From positions 52,836 to 116,835 of the forward strand of contig JBPYFJ010000044.1 in NCBI GenBank assembly GCA_051985675.1: a stretch of 64,000 bases of DNA, given 5' to 3'. This DNA comes from JAFAXD01 sp051985675 (GTDB lineage: Bacteria; Pseudomonadota; Alphaproteobacteria; Rhizobiales; Xanthobacteraceae). Each line of letters begins with the position of its first letter. Positions within the stretch are counted from its first letter, which is position 1. Made by a program: the position numbers and the translations under genes. Positions 35,332 through 43,548 of the stretch are shown piece after piece. Below the pieces are notes generated by a model that was not told the origin of the DNA, did no database searches, and saw only the letters and a list, made by a program, of their open reading frames with translations.

Positions 35332-36230
35332 CTCTTCTGCGTGAACCGGAAGCCGACCAGCACCAGCACGAGGCCGCACAGCTGCAACGCGCTCGGCACG
35401 ACGTCGAGCACCAGATAGCCGATCAGCAACGTAAACGGCGGGACCAGCGTCGGAAACACCGCCGCGCGCGCGGCGCCGAGCAGAACCACGGCGCGCGTGA
35501 ACAGAAAGATCGACGCTGCGCCCGACAGCAGGCCCTGGAACACGAGCTGAACCAGGTTCGCCCACAGGCCGACCGCGATCATGCGCTCGAACCCGAAGAA
35601 CGCCCATTGTACCGGAATCAGTGCGAGCGAGAGGACGCCGGTGACGACGACCGCGCGCGTGGGCGCAATGCGCCACAGCTTGAGCATCATGCCGAACGCG
35701 GCGAACAGGAAGCCCGCGGTCACAAACGAGAGGTCGCCCAGGAGCGCGTGCGCCCCGATGCTGGTCAGCGCCTCGAACCCGATGACGACAAGCCCCGCGA
35801 CGATCGCGACGGCACCCAAGGCGCGGGTCGCCAGCAACGGCTCCTTGAGCACGAGCGTTGCGAGTGCGAGCCCGCCGAGTGCCGCGCACGAGGGCTGAAT
35901 GACGCCGCCGTGTCCGAGCGGCACCAGCAGAAAGCCCGAGTAACTGAACGCGGACAGGATCGGCCCGCCGGCGAGCGTGAGCACGATGCTGCGGCCCCAT
36001 CCGAGGCCGTGCAGATCCGCGCCGCGATTGGCGATCACCACGGGCAGAAATGCGACACCCGCCCACACGCAGCGATGAAATACGAGATCGGCCGGCGCGA
36101 GGCCGATATCGATACCGTGACGCGCCGCGGCGAGGCCTGCGGCCCAGAACAAGGCGGCCCCAGCTCCGCAGGCAACGCCGAGCACTCCGGCCGGCAGCTT
36201 TGCGGCCCACGCGGCCAAGCCGCCAACCAT
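35328..36230 (-). CDS. EamA/DMT-family transporter
   Basis: A 300-residue membrane protein with about ten helices in two EamA repeats (FHRCVWAGVAFLPVVIAN; PTLVPPFTLLIGYLVLDVVPS). It probably exports a metabolite or amino acid. GGAGGT lies 5 bases upstream of the ATG. The stop codon overlaps that of the aminotransferase. Confidence 0.88.
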   Translation of the reverse strand: MVGGLAAWAAKLPAGVLGVACGAGAALFWAAGLAAARHGIDIGLAPADLVFHRCVWAGVAFLPVVIANRGADLHGLGWGRSIVLTLAGGPILSAFSYSGFLLVPLGHGGVIQPSCAALGGLALATLVLKEPLLATRALGAVAIVAGLVVIGFEALTSIGAHALLGDLSFVTAGFLFAAFGMMLKLWRIAPTRAVVVTGVLSLALIPVQWAFFGFERMIAVGLWANLVQLVFQGLLSGAASIFLFTRAVVLLGAARAAVFPTLVPPFTLLIGYLVLDVVPSALQLCGLVLVLVGFRFTQKS

Positions 36231-36304
36231 TTTTTACCTCCGTATGCGTGCATTGACATACGCCGCGCCGCACCGCAAAGCCATGGGCGACAACGGCGGC
36301 AGCG

Positions 36305-36382
36305 CTAGTGCCGCCGATTTGAAGTTCCTGCACCACGTGCCGCGATCTCGTTCAGGAACTTCAAATCGAAAAGCGGCACTAG
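36305..36382. repeat. CTAG-bounded bulged palindrome A
   Basis: A 78-base inverted repeat. The arms (36305-36330 and 36353-36382) are identical: CTAGTGCCGC, then CGATTTGAAGTTCCTG, except that the 3' arm has four extra A residues between the two blocks. The 22-base loop contains GTGCCGCGAT. It has the same layout as the neighbouring element B. Confidence 0.85.
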
Positions 36383-36396
36383 AATCCATATAGTTG

Positions 36397-36473
36397 CTAG
36401 TGCCCCTTTTGTTTCCGAAGTGCGTGTCGGAGGGTGCTGCGATGTATCACGCACTTCGGAAACGGGGCACTAG
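36397..36473. repeat. CTAG-bounded bulged palindrome B
   Basis: A 77-base inverted repeat 14 bases after element A. The arms (36397-36426 and 36448-36473) are CTAGTGCCCC, then GTTTCCGAAGTGCGTG, with an extra TTTT only in the 5' arm. The loop contains GTGCTGCGAT, close to the element A loop. The inner stem sequence differs from A while pairing is retained. It ends 9 bases before the PfkB kinase start. Confidence 0.85.
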
Positions 36474-36482
36474 GCGGTACGC

Positions 36483-37406
36483 ATGAGCGAGCAAAAACCC
36501 GTCATCTGCGTCGGCGAGGTCGCGATCGAACTCGCGCGCGGTCACGATGGCCGCTACGGGCTCTCGTGCAACGGCGATACGTTCAACACCGCGATCTATG
36601 TTGCCCGTGCTGGCATTCGTACGAGCTTTGTGACCGCGCTCGGAGACGACCCCTACTCGGAAGGCCTGATGGCACTCGCCGCCGCCGAGGGCGTCGGCTG
36701 CGATCTGATCTTGCGCGTTGCGGGCCGGCTGCCGGGATTGACGCTGATTGACGCCGGCGCATCCGGCGAGCGACGGTCCTATCCCTGGCATGACGCGTCG
36801 CCGGCGCGCGATCTGTTCGAGCTGCCGCAATGGCCGCGCGTTGCCGAAGGTCTACTCGCGGCGCGCCTGATCTATTTCTCCGGCATCACCTTGTCGCTCT
36901 ATTCCAACCTCGCCATCGGCCGGTTGCTGGCTGCGCTGGAAATGGCGCGGCAGAACGGGGCCAGGATCGCGTTCGACGGCAACTTCCGTCCGCGCGGCTG
37001 GAAGGGAGATCTGGCGCGCACCCGCACGGTGTTCATGGAGGCGCTCAAGCGGTCGGACATCGCGTTGCCGACCTACGACGACGAAGCCGTGCTGTGGGGC
37101 GATCCGAGCCCGGAGGCGACAGTCGAGCGCATGCGCGCCTTCGGCATTGGCGAGATCGTGGTGAAGAACGGTCCGAACAGCGCGCTCGTCGCTTCCACGC
37201 AGGCGCAGGAGCACGTGCCGGTGCCGGAGCTCGTAGTGCCGGTCGACACCACCGCGGCCGGGGACGGTTTCAATGCCGGCTATCTGGCGGCGCGGCTCAA
37301 CGGTGCGACCCCGATCGCGGCCGCGGCTGCCGCGCACCGGCTTGCCGGCGAAGTGATCCGGCATCACGGCGCGCTGATGCCGCGCGCCGGCGCCGCGATG
37401 CACTGA
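36483..37406 (+). CDS. PfkB-family sugar kinase (2-keto-3-deoxygluconate kinase-like)
   Basis: A 307-residue ribokinase-fold enzyme: GEVAIELARG at the start, NGDTFNTAIYVARAG, FDGNFRPRGW, and the PfkB signature VDTTAAGDGFNAGYLAARL with catalytic Asp261. The sequence is closest in pattern to KdgK. No other Entner-Doudoroff gene is nearby. The start lies just after palindrome B, which could affect its leader. Confidence 0.85.
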   Translation: MSEQKPVICVGEVAIELARGHDGRYGLSCNGDTFNTAIYVARAGIRTSFVTALGDDPYSEGLMALAAAEGVGCDLILRVAGRLPGLTLIDAGASGERRSYPWHDASPARDLFELPQWPRVAEGLLAARLIYFSGITLSLYSNLAIGRLLAALEMARQNGARIAFDGNFRPRGWKGDLARTRTVFMEALKRSDIALPTYDDEAVLWGDPSPEATVERMRAFGIGEIVVKNGPNSALVASTQAQEHVPVPELVVPVDTTAAGDGFNAGYLAARLNGATPIAAAAAAHRLAGEVIRHHGALMPRAGAAMH

Positions 37407-37506
37407 GTTCAAACACACTCCAACGGTTAGCCAACGCTCCGCCTCCCGGTGAAGGCTGGCGCCGGGCCGCCCTTCGTTCTTTTTCCCTTCCCTCACAATG
37501 AGGGGG

Positions 37507-37604
37507 GTGGAGCGCCGAGACGGCGCTCAATCAATGTATCCGCGCTTATCAGGCGCGGAACGCACCCTTGCGATCGGGTGCGTCTGCGCCGTTCGGCGCT
37601 CCAC
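37507..37604. repeat. Structured intergenic element with a three-way-junction-like fold
   Basis: A perfect 12-bp outer stem (37507-37518 with 37593-37604: GTGGAGCGCCGA / TCGGCGCTCCAC) encloses a 6-bp hairpin (CCGCGC / GCGCGG, 37540-37558) and a 7-bp hairpin (CGCACCC / GGGTGCG, 37561-37582). The 5' strand of the outer stem can instead form a local 7-bp hairpin with GGCGCTC at 37522-37528. It could be a repeat family member or a structured RNA. The rest of the gap to 37868 holds no gene that I can see; its last 50 bases are notably AT-rich and may be promoter DNA. Confidence 0.6.
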
Positions 37605-37867
37605 GGCGGCGATTTTTGGCCGGAGGTCGCATCGTGACCGGTCCTTAGTGCCGGTGTTGGCGGGTCCCCGGGCCCCCTGGGATCCTGGTTGCGAGCCAGG
37701 CGTTCTCGGACGCCGCTGTTCCGCCCCGCCTCAGGATCGCCTCATGAGAGCGCCCCTCATCGAGCGGAATGCAGGGATCTATAACATAACTATTCTAATT
37801 GTCAATAATCTAAACTATTACAGGCCCGGCACCCTTTGACCGAGCTAGGAATTTCACGCTATCGTCG

Positions 37868-37922
37868 TCGCGAAGGGGATGGAGTCCCCCGAGAAACCGC
37901 CGTCGAGGCTGATGACTCCTGC
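37868..37922 (+). ncRNA. Fluoride riboswitch (crcB motif) aptamer
   Basis: The conserved crcB-motif elements are present in order: GGGGATGGAGTCCCCC, AAACCGCC, and GGCTGATGACTCCTGC. Fluoride binding should stabilise the pseudoknot and prevent the downstream terminator, turning on crcB. A segment (37934-37944, GCGGTGGGGGT) can pair with ACCCGCCGC at 37952-37960 as an antiterminator. Confidence 0.95.
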
Positions 37923-37952
37923 CGCAGTCCATGCGGTGGGGGTTTTGCATGA

Positions 37953-37973
37953 CCCGCCGCAAGGCGGGTTTTT
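37953..37973 (+). terminator. Intrinsic terminator of the fluoride riboswitch
   Basis: CCCGCC-GCAA-GGCGGG followed by TTTTT forms a 6-bp GC hairpin with a U tract, 31 bases after the aptamer and 20 bases before the crcB start. It is the expression platform. Confidence 0.9.
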
Positions 37974-37992
37974 CGTGAGCGCGAGGTGTGCG

Positions 37993-38391
37993 GTGGTCAC
38001 TTATTTCTGGGTCGCGGTCGGCAGCGCAATCGGGGGCGTCGCGCGTTACTGGTTGTCCACCGTGATTGCCCGCTGGATCGGGGAGACCTTTCCGTGGGGC
38101 ACCATCCTGGTGAACATCACGGGCTCGTTCATCATCGGCTTTTTCGCCACCCTGACGGCGCCCGACGGGCGTTTCTTTGTCGACACGACAACACGCCAGT
38201 TTGTCATGATCGGAATTTGCGGGGGCTACACGACGTTCTCGTCATTCAGCCTGCAGACGCTCTACCTGATGAACGACGGCGAGTGGCTCTACGCCGGTGG
38301 CAATGTCGCGATATCGGTCGTAGCCTGTCTCCTCGCCGTGTGGGCCGGCCATGTGCTCGCCCTGAGTATCAATGGTATGCGGTGGGTGTGA
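37993..38391 (+). CDS. crcB: Fluoride channel CrcB (Fluc)
   Basis: A 132-residue dual-topology fluoride exporter with four membrane helices. Visible blocks are GSAIGGVARYWLS, the pore Asn segment GTILVNITGSFIIGFF and the GICGGYTTFSSFSLQTLYL signature with the phenylalanine track. The start is the GTG at 37993, after the terminator and with GAGG 6-7 bases upstream; the longer open frame from 37879 lies inside the aptamer and is rejected. Confidence 0.95.
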   Translation: MVTYFWVAVGSAIGGVARYWLSTVIARWIGETFPWGTILVNITGSFIIGFFATLTAPDGRFFVDTTTRQFVMIGICGGYTTFSSFSLQTLYLMNDGEWLYAGGNVAISVVACLLAVWAGHVLALSINGMRWV

Positions 38392-38393
38392 CC

Positions 38394-38741
38394 ATGGAGC
38401 TGCCTCGCGACGCCGTTCTGCTCCGCATTTTCATCGGCGAAGACGCGCGCTTCGATCATCGTCCGCTCTACGAGGCGATCGTCGGCAAGGCGCGCGAAAT
38501 GCAACTTGCCGGTGCCACCGTGCTGCGCGGCCCCATGGGCTATGGTCATTCGAGCGAACTGCGCACGACCAAGATCCTGAACCTCGCGGAAAATCTTCCC
38601 GTGGTGATCGAGATCGTCGACACGCAGATCAAGATCGATACCTTCTTGCCGACGCTGAATGGGATGATGTCGAGCGGCCTCGTCACTCTGGAGAAGGTTC
38701 AGGTTCTCCAATACGGCCAGCCGGGTTCCGCCAAAACCTGA
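38394..38741 (+). CDS. DUF190 domain protein, copy 1
   Basis: A 115-residue soluble ferredoxin-like protein of the DUF190 family: LLRIFIGEDARFDHRPLYEA, GATVLRGPMGYGHSSELRT, LPVVIEIVDTQIKIDTFLP. It starts 2 bases after crcB, so it is part of the fluoride-induced transcript. DUF190 proteins often accompany crcB; their role in fluoride resistance is not established. Confidence 0.9.
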   Translation: MELPRDAVLLRIFIGEDARFDHRPLYEAIVGKAREMQLAGATVLRGPMGYGHSSELRTTKILNLAENLPVVIEIVDTQIKIDTFLPTLNGMMSSGLVTLEKVQVLQYGQPGSAKT

Positions 38742-38768
38742 GGGTGTCCAACAGAAGGGGTCAAGGCC

Positions 38769-39116
38769 GTGCAGCTTCCCCGCGACGCCGTCCTGCTCCG
38801 CGTATTCATTGGCGAGAACGACAAGTTCGATCGCCTCCCGCTTTATGAAGCAATTGTTCTGAAAGCGCGCGCGATGCAGCTCGCCGGCGCGACCGTACTG
38901 CGCGGACCGATCGGCTTCGGCCCGTCGAGCCGGCTGCAAAAGGCAAAGATGCTGCGTTTGTCGCAGGATTTGCCGCTGCTGATCGAGATCGTCGATACGC
39001 AGGACAAAATCGACGAGTTCCTGCCGGTGCTCGACGCCATGATGGGGAGCGGGCTCGTCACGCTTGAAAAAGTGCAGGTCCTGCAATACGGCGTGCCCGG
39101 TTCCGGCAGGCGCTAG
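38769..39116 (+). CDS. DUF190 domain protein, copy 2
   Basis: A 115-residue paralogue of the preceding gene, similar along its full length (LLRVFIGENDKFDRLPLYEA, GATVLRGPIGFGPSSRLQK). It starts with GTG. The pair arose by tandem duplication and may form a heteromer. It lies 3 bases before the P-loop gene. Confidence 0.9.
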   Translation: MQLPRDAVLLRVFIGENDKFDRLPLYEAIVLKARAMQLAGATVLRGPIGFGPSSRLQKAKMLRLSQDLPLLIEIVDTQDKIDEFLPVLDAMMGSGLVTLEKVQVLQYGVPGSGRR

Positions 39117-39119
39117 CGC

Positions 39120-39650
39120 ATGAAAAGGGTGGCGGTATTCGGCAATGCCGGCGGCGGCAAGTCAACGCTTGCGCGACGGCTCGCGGAGCTGACAGGCCTG
39201 CCGCTGTTTCCGATCGACATGATGCAATGGGAAGCGGGTGGCGACCAAGTCCCTGACGACGCGTACCTCCGCCAACATGCCGATATCCTGCGCCGTGACG
39301 AATGGATCATCGACGGGTTTGGCTCGGTGGCTTCGGCATGGGAGCGCTTCGCCGCTGCCGATACGCTGATCTATGTCGATCTGCCGGTCGTGACCCACTA
39401 CTGGTGGGTGACCAAGCGCTTCATCAAGGGCATCTACGCCAACCCCGAAGGCTGGCCGGACAAGAGCCCGATGTGGAGCAGCACCATGAGCGGGTATCGT
39501 GTGATCCCGCGCTGCCATCGTCACCTCACCCCGAAATATCGGCAGCTCGTTGCCGAAGCGGCGGGATCAAAGCGCGTTCACCACTTGCGGTCAGGCACCC
39601 AAATGCGGCGGTTCCTGCAGGCAGTCGGAAACGAGCATGCAGGCCTCTGA
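39120..39650 (+). CDS. P-loop NTPase, adenylate kinase/topology-modulation (FlaR)-like
   Basis: A 176-residue kinase-fold protein with Walker A GNAGGGKST (residues 8-16, Lys14), PLFPIDMMQWEAGG and RDEWIIDGFGS. Such proteins are annotated as adenylate kinase-like or DNA topology modulation, with no proven substrate. It is the last gene of the crcB-DUF190 run. Confidence 0.82.
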   Translation: MKRVAVFGNAGGGKSTLARRLAELTGLPLFPIDMMQWEAGGDQVPDDAYLRQHADILRRDEWIIDGFGSVASAWERFAAADTLIYVDLPVVTHYWWVTKRFIKGIYANPEGWPDKSPMWSSTMSGYRVIPRCHRHLTPKYRQLVAEAAGSKRVHHLRSGTQMRRFLQAVGNEHAGL

Positions 39651-39704
39651 GTCGCCAACGCATGCGGCTCGCGGGGCCGCGTGGAGGCGCGGCAGGTCAA
39701 TGCG

Positions 39705-39830
39705 TCAGTCTTTCCACATCTCGTAAAGCCACAGGCAGAACACCGCGAAGGCAAGCACCGCCGGACCACGCCATCCCCACTGCATGATCCAATAAATGGA
39801 TTTGCGGAGTCGCATCGGCGTCATCGACAT
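39705..39830 (-). CDS. Small single-span membrane protein
   Basis: A 41-residue protein: basic start (MSMTPMRLRKS), one hydrophobic helix (about 12-37, rich in Trp and Ala/Val) and a short acidic end (YEMWKD). A strong GGGAGGAG lies 5 bases before the ATG, supporting translation. It follows the K+ channel gene by 17 bases in the same direction and may be its partner. No family is recognised. Confidence 0.6.
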   Translation of the reverse strand: MSMTPMRLRKSIYWIMQWGWRGPAVLAFAVFCLWLYEMWKD

Positions 39831-39847
39831 GACACTCCTCCCACGGA

Positions 39848-41167
39848 TTAGCCCTCGGCTGAATCGATCCCGCTCGCCGGGATCGGCGTAGTTTCCAACA
39901 GCTCCTCTGCGGCAATATCGCCGCGAGGCTCAAGGCTCTCGGGCTCGACACGTCTGCGCGCCGTTTCTCGAATACGCTGCGCGATCATGGGTTCCTGATC
40001 CATCAGAATGTGGACGTCGCGCGCGTCGAGCACAAGCAGGCTGGTCCGGCTCAGGGCGCGTGCGGTGCCCGACCGGCGCGCCCCGCGCAGCACCGCGATC
40101 TCGCCGAAGAAGTGGCCCGCGCCGAGGCGAACGCAGCGCTCAGGCAGATCGATCTCGACCTCGCCGGCCGCCACGAAATACATGGAGTGGGCGGGCTCGC
40201 CGCGGCGCGCGATGATGGTGCCGGGCTCAACGCGTTGCGCCTGCAGCAGCCGCATGATCTCCGAGATCTGCCGCGCATCGAGGCCGGCGAACAACGGAAC
40301 GCGCGCCACCATGCCCCACGTCACGATGAAGTCGCGGCGATGGATATCGTTGGCGAAGGCCGTTGCCACGATGCCGACCGGCAGCGCCACCATGATGAGG
40401 CCAACGAAGATCGTGCAAACGCCGAGGACGCGGCCGAGCGGCGTGACCGGAACAACATCGCCGTAGCCGATGGTTCCAAGGGTGGCGACCGCCCACCACA
40501 TGGCGTCCGGAATGGTTCCGAATTTTTGCGGCTGCGCCGCACCTTCGATGAGATGCATCAGTGTAGCGCTGATCAGCGCAGCACCGATCAGGATCACAAA
40601 GCAGCCAACCAGCGCGCGGCGCTCGGCGTAGAGCGCGTCAAGCAAGGAGCGCATGGCCGGGGAATAGCGCCCGAGCTTGAGGAAACGGACGATCCTGAAC
40701 ACCAGCACCACTTGAAATTCCGGGGGCAGGATCCACGCAAACCAGAACGGCAGCACGGCGACGAGGTCGATGATGCCGGGGGCGCTTGATGCATACTTCA
40801 ACCTAGCCTGGAACGCCGGCAGGTGGCGATAAAGCGGGTGCTCCACCGCCGCCCACAGCCGCAAACCGTATTCGAGGCTGAACGCGATCAGCGCGATGAT
40901 TTCGATGATGACGAAGACGGCGTGATATTTCGCAGAGACCGCGGGAACCGACTCCAGCGCGACCGCCGTGAGGCTGACCACGATCAGTAAAACGATCACG
41001 CCGTCGACAATGCGGCTAGCGCTGTCGCCGATCGAACCTCTTTCCAGCAACTCGTAACAACGCTGGCGCCAGCCGCGTTGCCGCCTCCCGTCCGTTGCGT
41101 CGAACACCTGATCGCGCGCGGGAGGACAGGGCGGGTCTCGATCAGTCTTGCGTGGATATGTCGTCAT
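39848..41167 (-). CDS. Voltage-gated-type K+ channel with cyclic-nucleotide-binding domain
   Basis: A 439-residue six-helix channel. S1-S4 lie at about 52-175 with an Arg/Lys-containing S4 (VFRIVRFLKLGRYS), the selectivity filter TIGYGD at 232-237, S6 to about 270, and a C-terminal cyclic-nucleotide-binding domain (about 290-400) with FFGEIAVL and RSGTARA. It resembles MlotiK1 but has longer ends. The start overlaps the ccoS 3' end by 26 bases, tying it to the oxidase operon. Confidence 0.9.
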   Translation of the reverse strand: MTTYPRKTDRDPPCPPARDQVFDATDGRRQRGWRQRCYELLERGSIGDSASRIVDGVIVLLIVVSLTAVALESVPAVSAKYHAVFVIIEIIALIAFSLEYGLRLWAAVEHPLYRHLPAFQARLKYASSAPGIIDLVAVLPFWFAWILPPEFQVVLVFRIVRFLKLGRYSPAMRSLLDALYAERRALVGCFVILIGAALISATLMHLIEGAAQPQKFGTIPDAMWWAVATLGTIGYGDVVPVTPLGRVLGVCTIFVGLIMVALPVGIVATAFANDIHRRDFIVTWGMVARVPLFAGLDARQISEIMRLLQAQRVEPGTIIARRGEPAHSMYFVAAGEVEIDLPERCVRLGAGHFFGEIAVLRGARRSGTARALSRTSLLVLDARDVHILMDQEPMIAQRIRETARRRVEPESLEPRGDIAAEELLETTPIPASGIDSAEG

Positions 41168-41297
41168 CGCTCAGCACGCGCAGGGCCGCGCCGTCGAGGT
41201 CATTGTACTGGCCAGTCCGCAGCGACCACAAGAATGCCGCGAGCCCGGTCAGACCGAGCGCAAGCGCCATCGGAACGAGATAAACAAGAACGTTCAT
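41142..41297 (-). CDS. ccoS: cbb3 oxidase assembly protein CcoS (FixS)
   Basis: A 51-residue protein: one N-terminal membrane helix (VLVYLVPMALALGLTGLAAFLW) followed by the family tail SLRTGQYNDLDGAALRVL. CcoS is needed to load cofactors into cbb3 oxidase. The ATG overlaps the fixI stop (ATGA). Confidence 0.92.
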   Translation of the reverse strand: MNVLVYLVPMALALGLTGLAAFLWSLRTGQYNDLDGAALRVLSDDDISTQD

Positions 41298-43528
41298 GGG
41301 CCAACCGGCTCCATTTGCGCGGCACTCTCTGCGAACCCGTATTTGGGCGCCTGCGGTTCTCGGCGCACAGACAAGCGCAGCGCATTGGTTGTCACCAGCA
41401 TCGAGGAGCCCGACATGGCGAGGGCCGCGATCAGGGGCGTCACCAAGCCGGCAACCGCGATCGGTATGGCAAAGACATTATACACCACCGCCAGGATCAG
41501 ATTCTGGCGCATCAGCGCACGCGCTTTACGCGCGGTTGTCAGCGCATCGAGCACCGGCGCAAGGCGGGTGCCTAGAAAGACCGCGTCGGCCTGCGCCTGC
41601 GTCAATTCCGCAGCCGAAATCGGCGACAGCGACACGTGGGCTTCGGCCAGCGCAGGGGCATCGTTGATGCCGTCGCCGACCATAAGCACGCGACGTCCTT
41701 GCGACTTGAGGACCTGCAGAGCCGCGACCTTGCGGTCGGGCGCCAGTTCGGCTTGCCAATGCTCGACGCCGAGCGCCTGTGCAATCGGGGCGACCGCGGA
41801 CGTGCGATCGCCCGACAGAATGCGGATCTCGAAGCCACGGGCGCGCAGGCCATCGATCACGTCACGCGCATCGGTTCGCAGAACCTGCGCGACCTCGAAT
41901 ACCGCGGTGCGCAAGCCGTGCCGCATTGCGATCACCGAAGCACCGCCGCTTGTGATCGTCGGCGCCCGGTCGACGCCGCAATAGTCCAGGCTTCCGAGCC
42001 GCGCCTCGACACCGTTTATGGTTGTCCGCACGCCGCGTCCGGGCTCTTCGATCACATCAGCGAATGGCTGCCGCGCGCTGACCTCGCGCGCGACCGCCGC
42101 CGCCAGCGGATGCCGCGAAGACAATCCCAGCTTCGCGCCCAGCTGCAGCAGATCGGAAGGGAGCGAGCGGGCATTGGTAACCCGCGCCTGCGGCAACGTC
42201 AGGGTTCCGGTCTTGTCGAATACGACCGTGTCGATTTCCGCCAAGCGTTCGATGGCATCTCCCGTGTTCAAGATCACGCCGCCGCGGAACAGCCGGCCCG
42301 CCGTCACGACCTGCACGGCGGGCACCGCGAGGGCAAGCGCGCACGGGCAGGTGATGATCAGAACCGTGATGGCGGCGATCAGCGCATCATGCAGCGAAGC
42401 TCCCGATAACAGCCATCCCACCAACGTCAGGACGGCCGCGCTGTGGACCATCGGCGCATAGAGGCGCGCCGCACGATCGGACAGCCGCACATAACGCGAT
42501 TTGGATTTGACGGCGCGGTCAAGCAAACGCTCGATTTCGTCCAGCAGGGTGCGCTCGCCGGCCGCCGTCACCCGCAGGGTCAGCGCACCGGAATGGTTGA
42601 GACTGCCGGCATAGGCCATGGCTCCGACGCTCAACGACCGCGGCGCGGTTTCGCCGGTCACGAGGCTCTCATCGATTTCCGACGTCCCCTCGACGACAAC
42701 GCCATCGGCCGGCAAACGATCGCCCGGCCGCACCAGGATCCGATCACCGGGCTGCAGCGCCGCAGCCGGCACATCGACAGCGTCTCCACACGGGCTGAGC
42801 CGCTGAGCCGTGTCGGCCCGAAACGCCGCCAGGTTTCCGGCCACAGCGCGGGTGCGGGCGCGCATCGCGCGATCCAGGTAACGCCCGCACAGCAGGAAAA
42901 ACAGCAGCATGACGGCAGAGTCGAAATAGGCGTGCTCGGCATGATTCATGGTCTCCACCAGCGACATGCCGACCGCGAGCATCACGCCGAGCGAGATCGG
43001 CACGTCCATGTTGACTCGATATGCCCTCAGCGCGCCGAATGCGCTGCGGAAGAACGGACGTCCCGCGTACGCCACCGCGGGAATCGCGATCAATGCCGAG
43101 ACCCAATGAAAAAAGTCTCGCGTCTCCGGCGTGATGTCGGTGGCGTTGCCGGACCAGACCGACACCGACAGCAGCATGATGTTCATGGCCGCGAATCCCG
43201 CGACCGCGAGACACCGCATCAAATCCTTAGCCTCACGCGCGTCCTCGGTCTCCGCCGCGCGCGGCACAAATGGATGTGCCGCATAGCCCATGTGCTCGAG
43301 CGCAGCGATGACCTGCTGCGGCACCCCCTCGCCCGCTCGCCACGCGGTCGTGAGCCGCCGGTTGGTGAAATTGACGCGCGCATCGAGCACCCCGGGAAGA
43401 CGCTTGATCGCTGCCTCGATGCGCCCAATGCAACCCCCGCAGGCGATACCCTCGACCGCGACCTCCATCTCGAACGCGCCATCCGGGCGGCAGCGCGTGA
43501 ACAGAGAAAGGTCTGCGGCGTGCGTCAT
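41294..43528 (-). CDS. fixI: Copper-exporting P1B-type ATPase FixI (CcoI)
   Basis: A 744-residue P-type ATPase delivering copper to the cbb3 oxidase. An N-terminal metal-binding domain has Cys30-x-x-Cys33 (GIACGGCIG), the membrane motif is Cys394-Pro-Cys396, the phosphorylated residue is Asp438 (DKTGTLT), and the hinge is GDGINDAPAL. Its place between fixH and ccoS fixes the role in oxidase assembly. Confidence 0.95.
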   Translation of the reverse strand: MTHAADLSLFTRCRPDGAFEMEVAVEGIACGGCIGRIEAAIKRLPGVLDARVNFTNRRLTTAWRAGEGVPQQVIAALEHMGYAAHPFVPRAAETEDAREAKDLMRCLAVAGFAAMNIMLLSVSVWSGNATDITPETRDFFHWVSALIAIPAVAYAGRPFFRSAFGALRAYRVNMDVPISLGVMLAVGMSLVETMNHAEHAYFDSAVMLLFFLLCGRYLDRAMRARTRAVAGNLAAFRADTAQRLSPCGDAVDVPAAALQPGDRILVRPGDRLPADGVVVEGTSEIDESLVTGETAPRSLSVGAMAYAGSLNHSGALTLRVTAAGERTLLDEIERLLDRAVKSKSRYVRLSDRAARLYAPMVHSAAVLTLVGWLLSGASLHDALIAAITVLIITCPCALALAVPAVQVVTAGRLFRGGVILNTGDAIERLAEIDTVVFDKTGTLTLPQARVTNARSLPSDLLQLGAKLGLSSRHPLAAAVAREVSARQPFADVIEEPGRGVRTTINGVEARLGSLDYCGVDRAPTITSGGASVIAMRHGLRTAVFEVAQVLRTDARDVIDGLRARGFEIRILSGDRTSAVAPIAQALGVEHWQAELAPDRKVAALQVLKSQGRRVLMVGDGINDAPALAEAHVSLSPISAAELTQAQADAVFLGTRLAPVLDALTTARKARALMRQNLILAVVYNVFAIPIAVAGLVTPLIAALAMSGSSMLVTTNALRLSVRREPQAPKYGFAESAAQMEPVGP

Positions 43529-43548
43529 CGCTTGGATCCTCGGCACGA

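Noticed and set aside
37660..37740. Possible tRNA or tRNA relic (CCTGG-TTGCGAG-CCAGG arm with a 7-base loop)
   Set aside because: The acceptor stem, D arm and a proper T-loop sequence cannot be found around it, so one hairpin is not enough.
37879..37992. Longer open frame for crcB starting in the aptamer
   Set aside because: It would translate the riboswitch and terminator. The GTG at 37993 has a good ribosome-binding site and gives the normal CrcB length.
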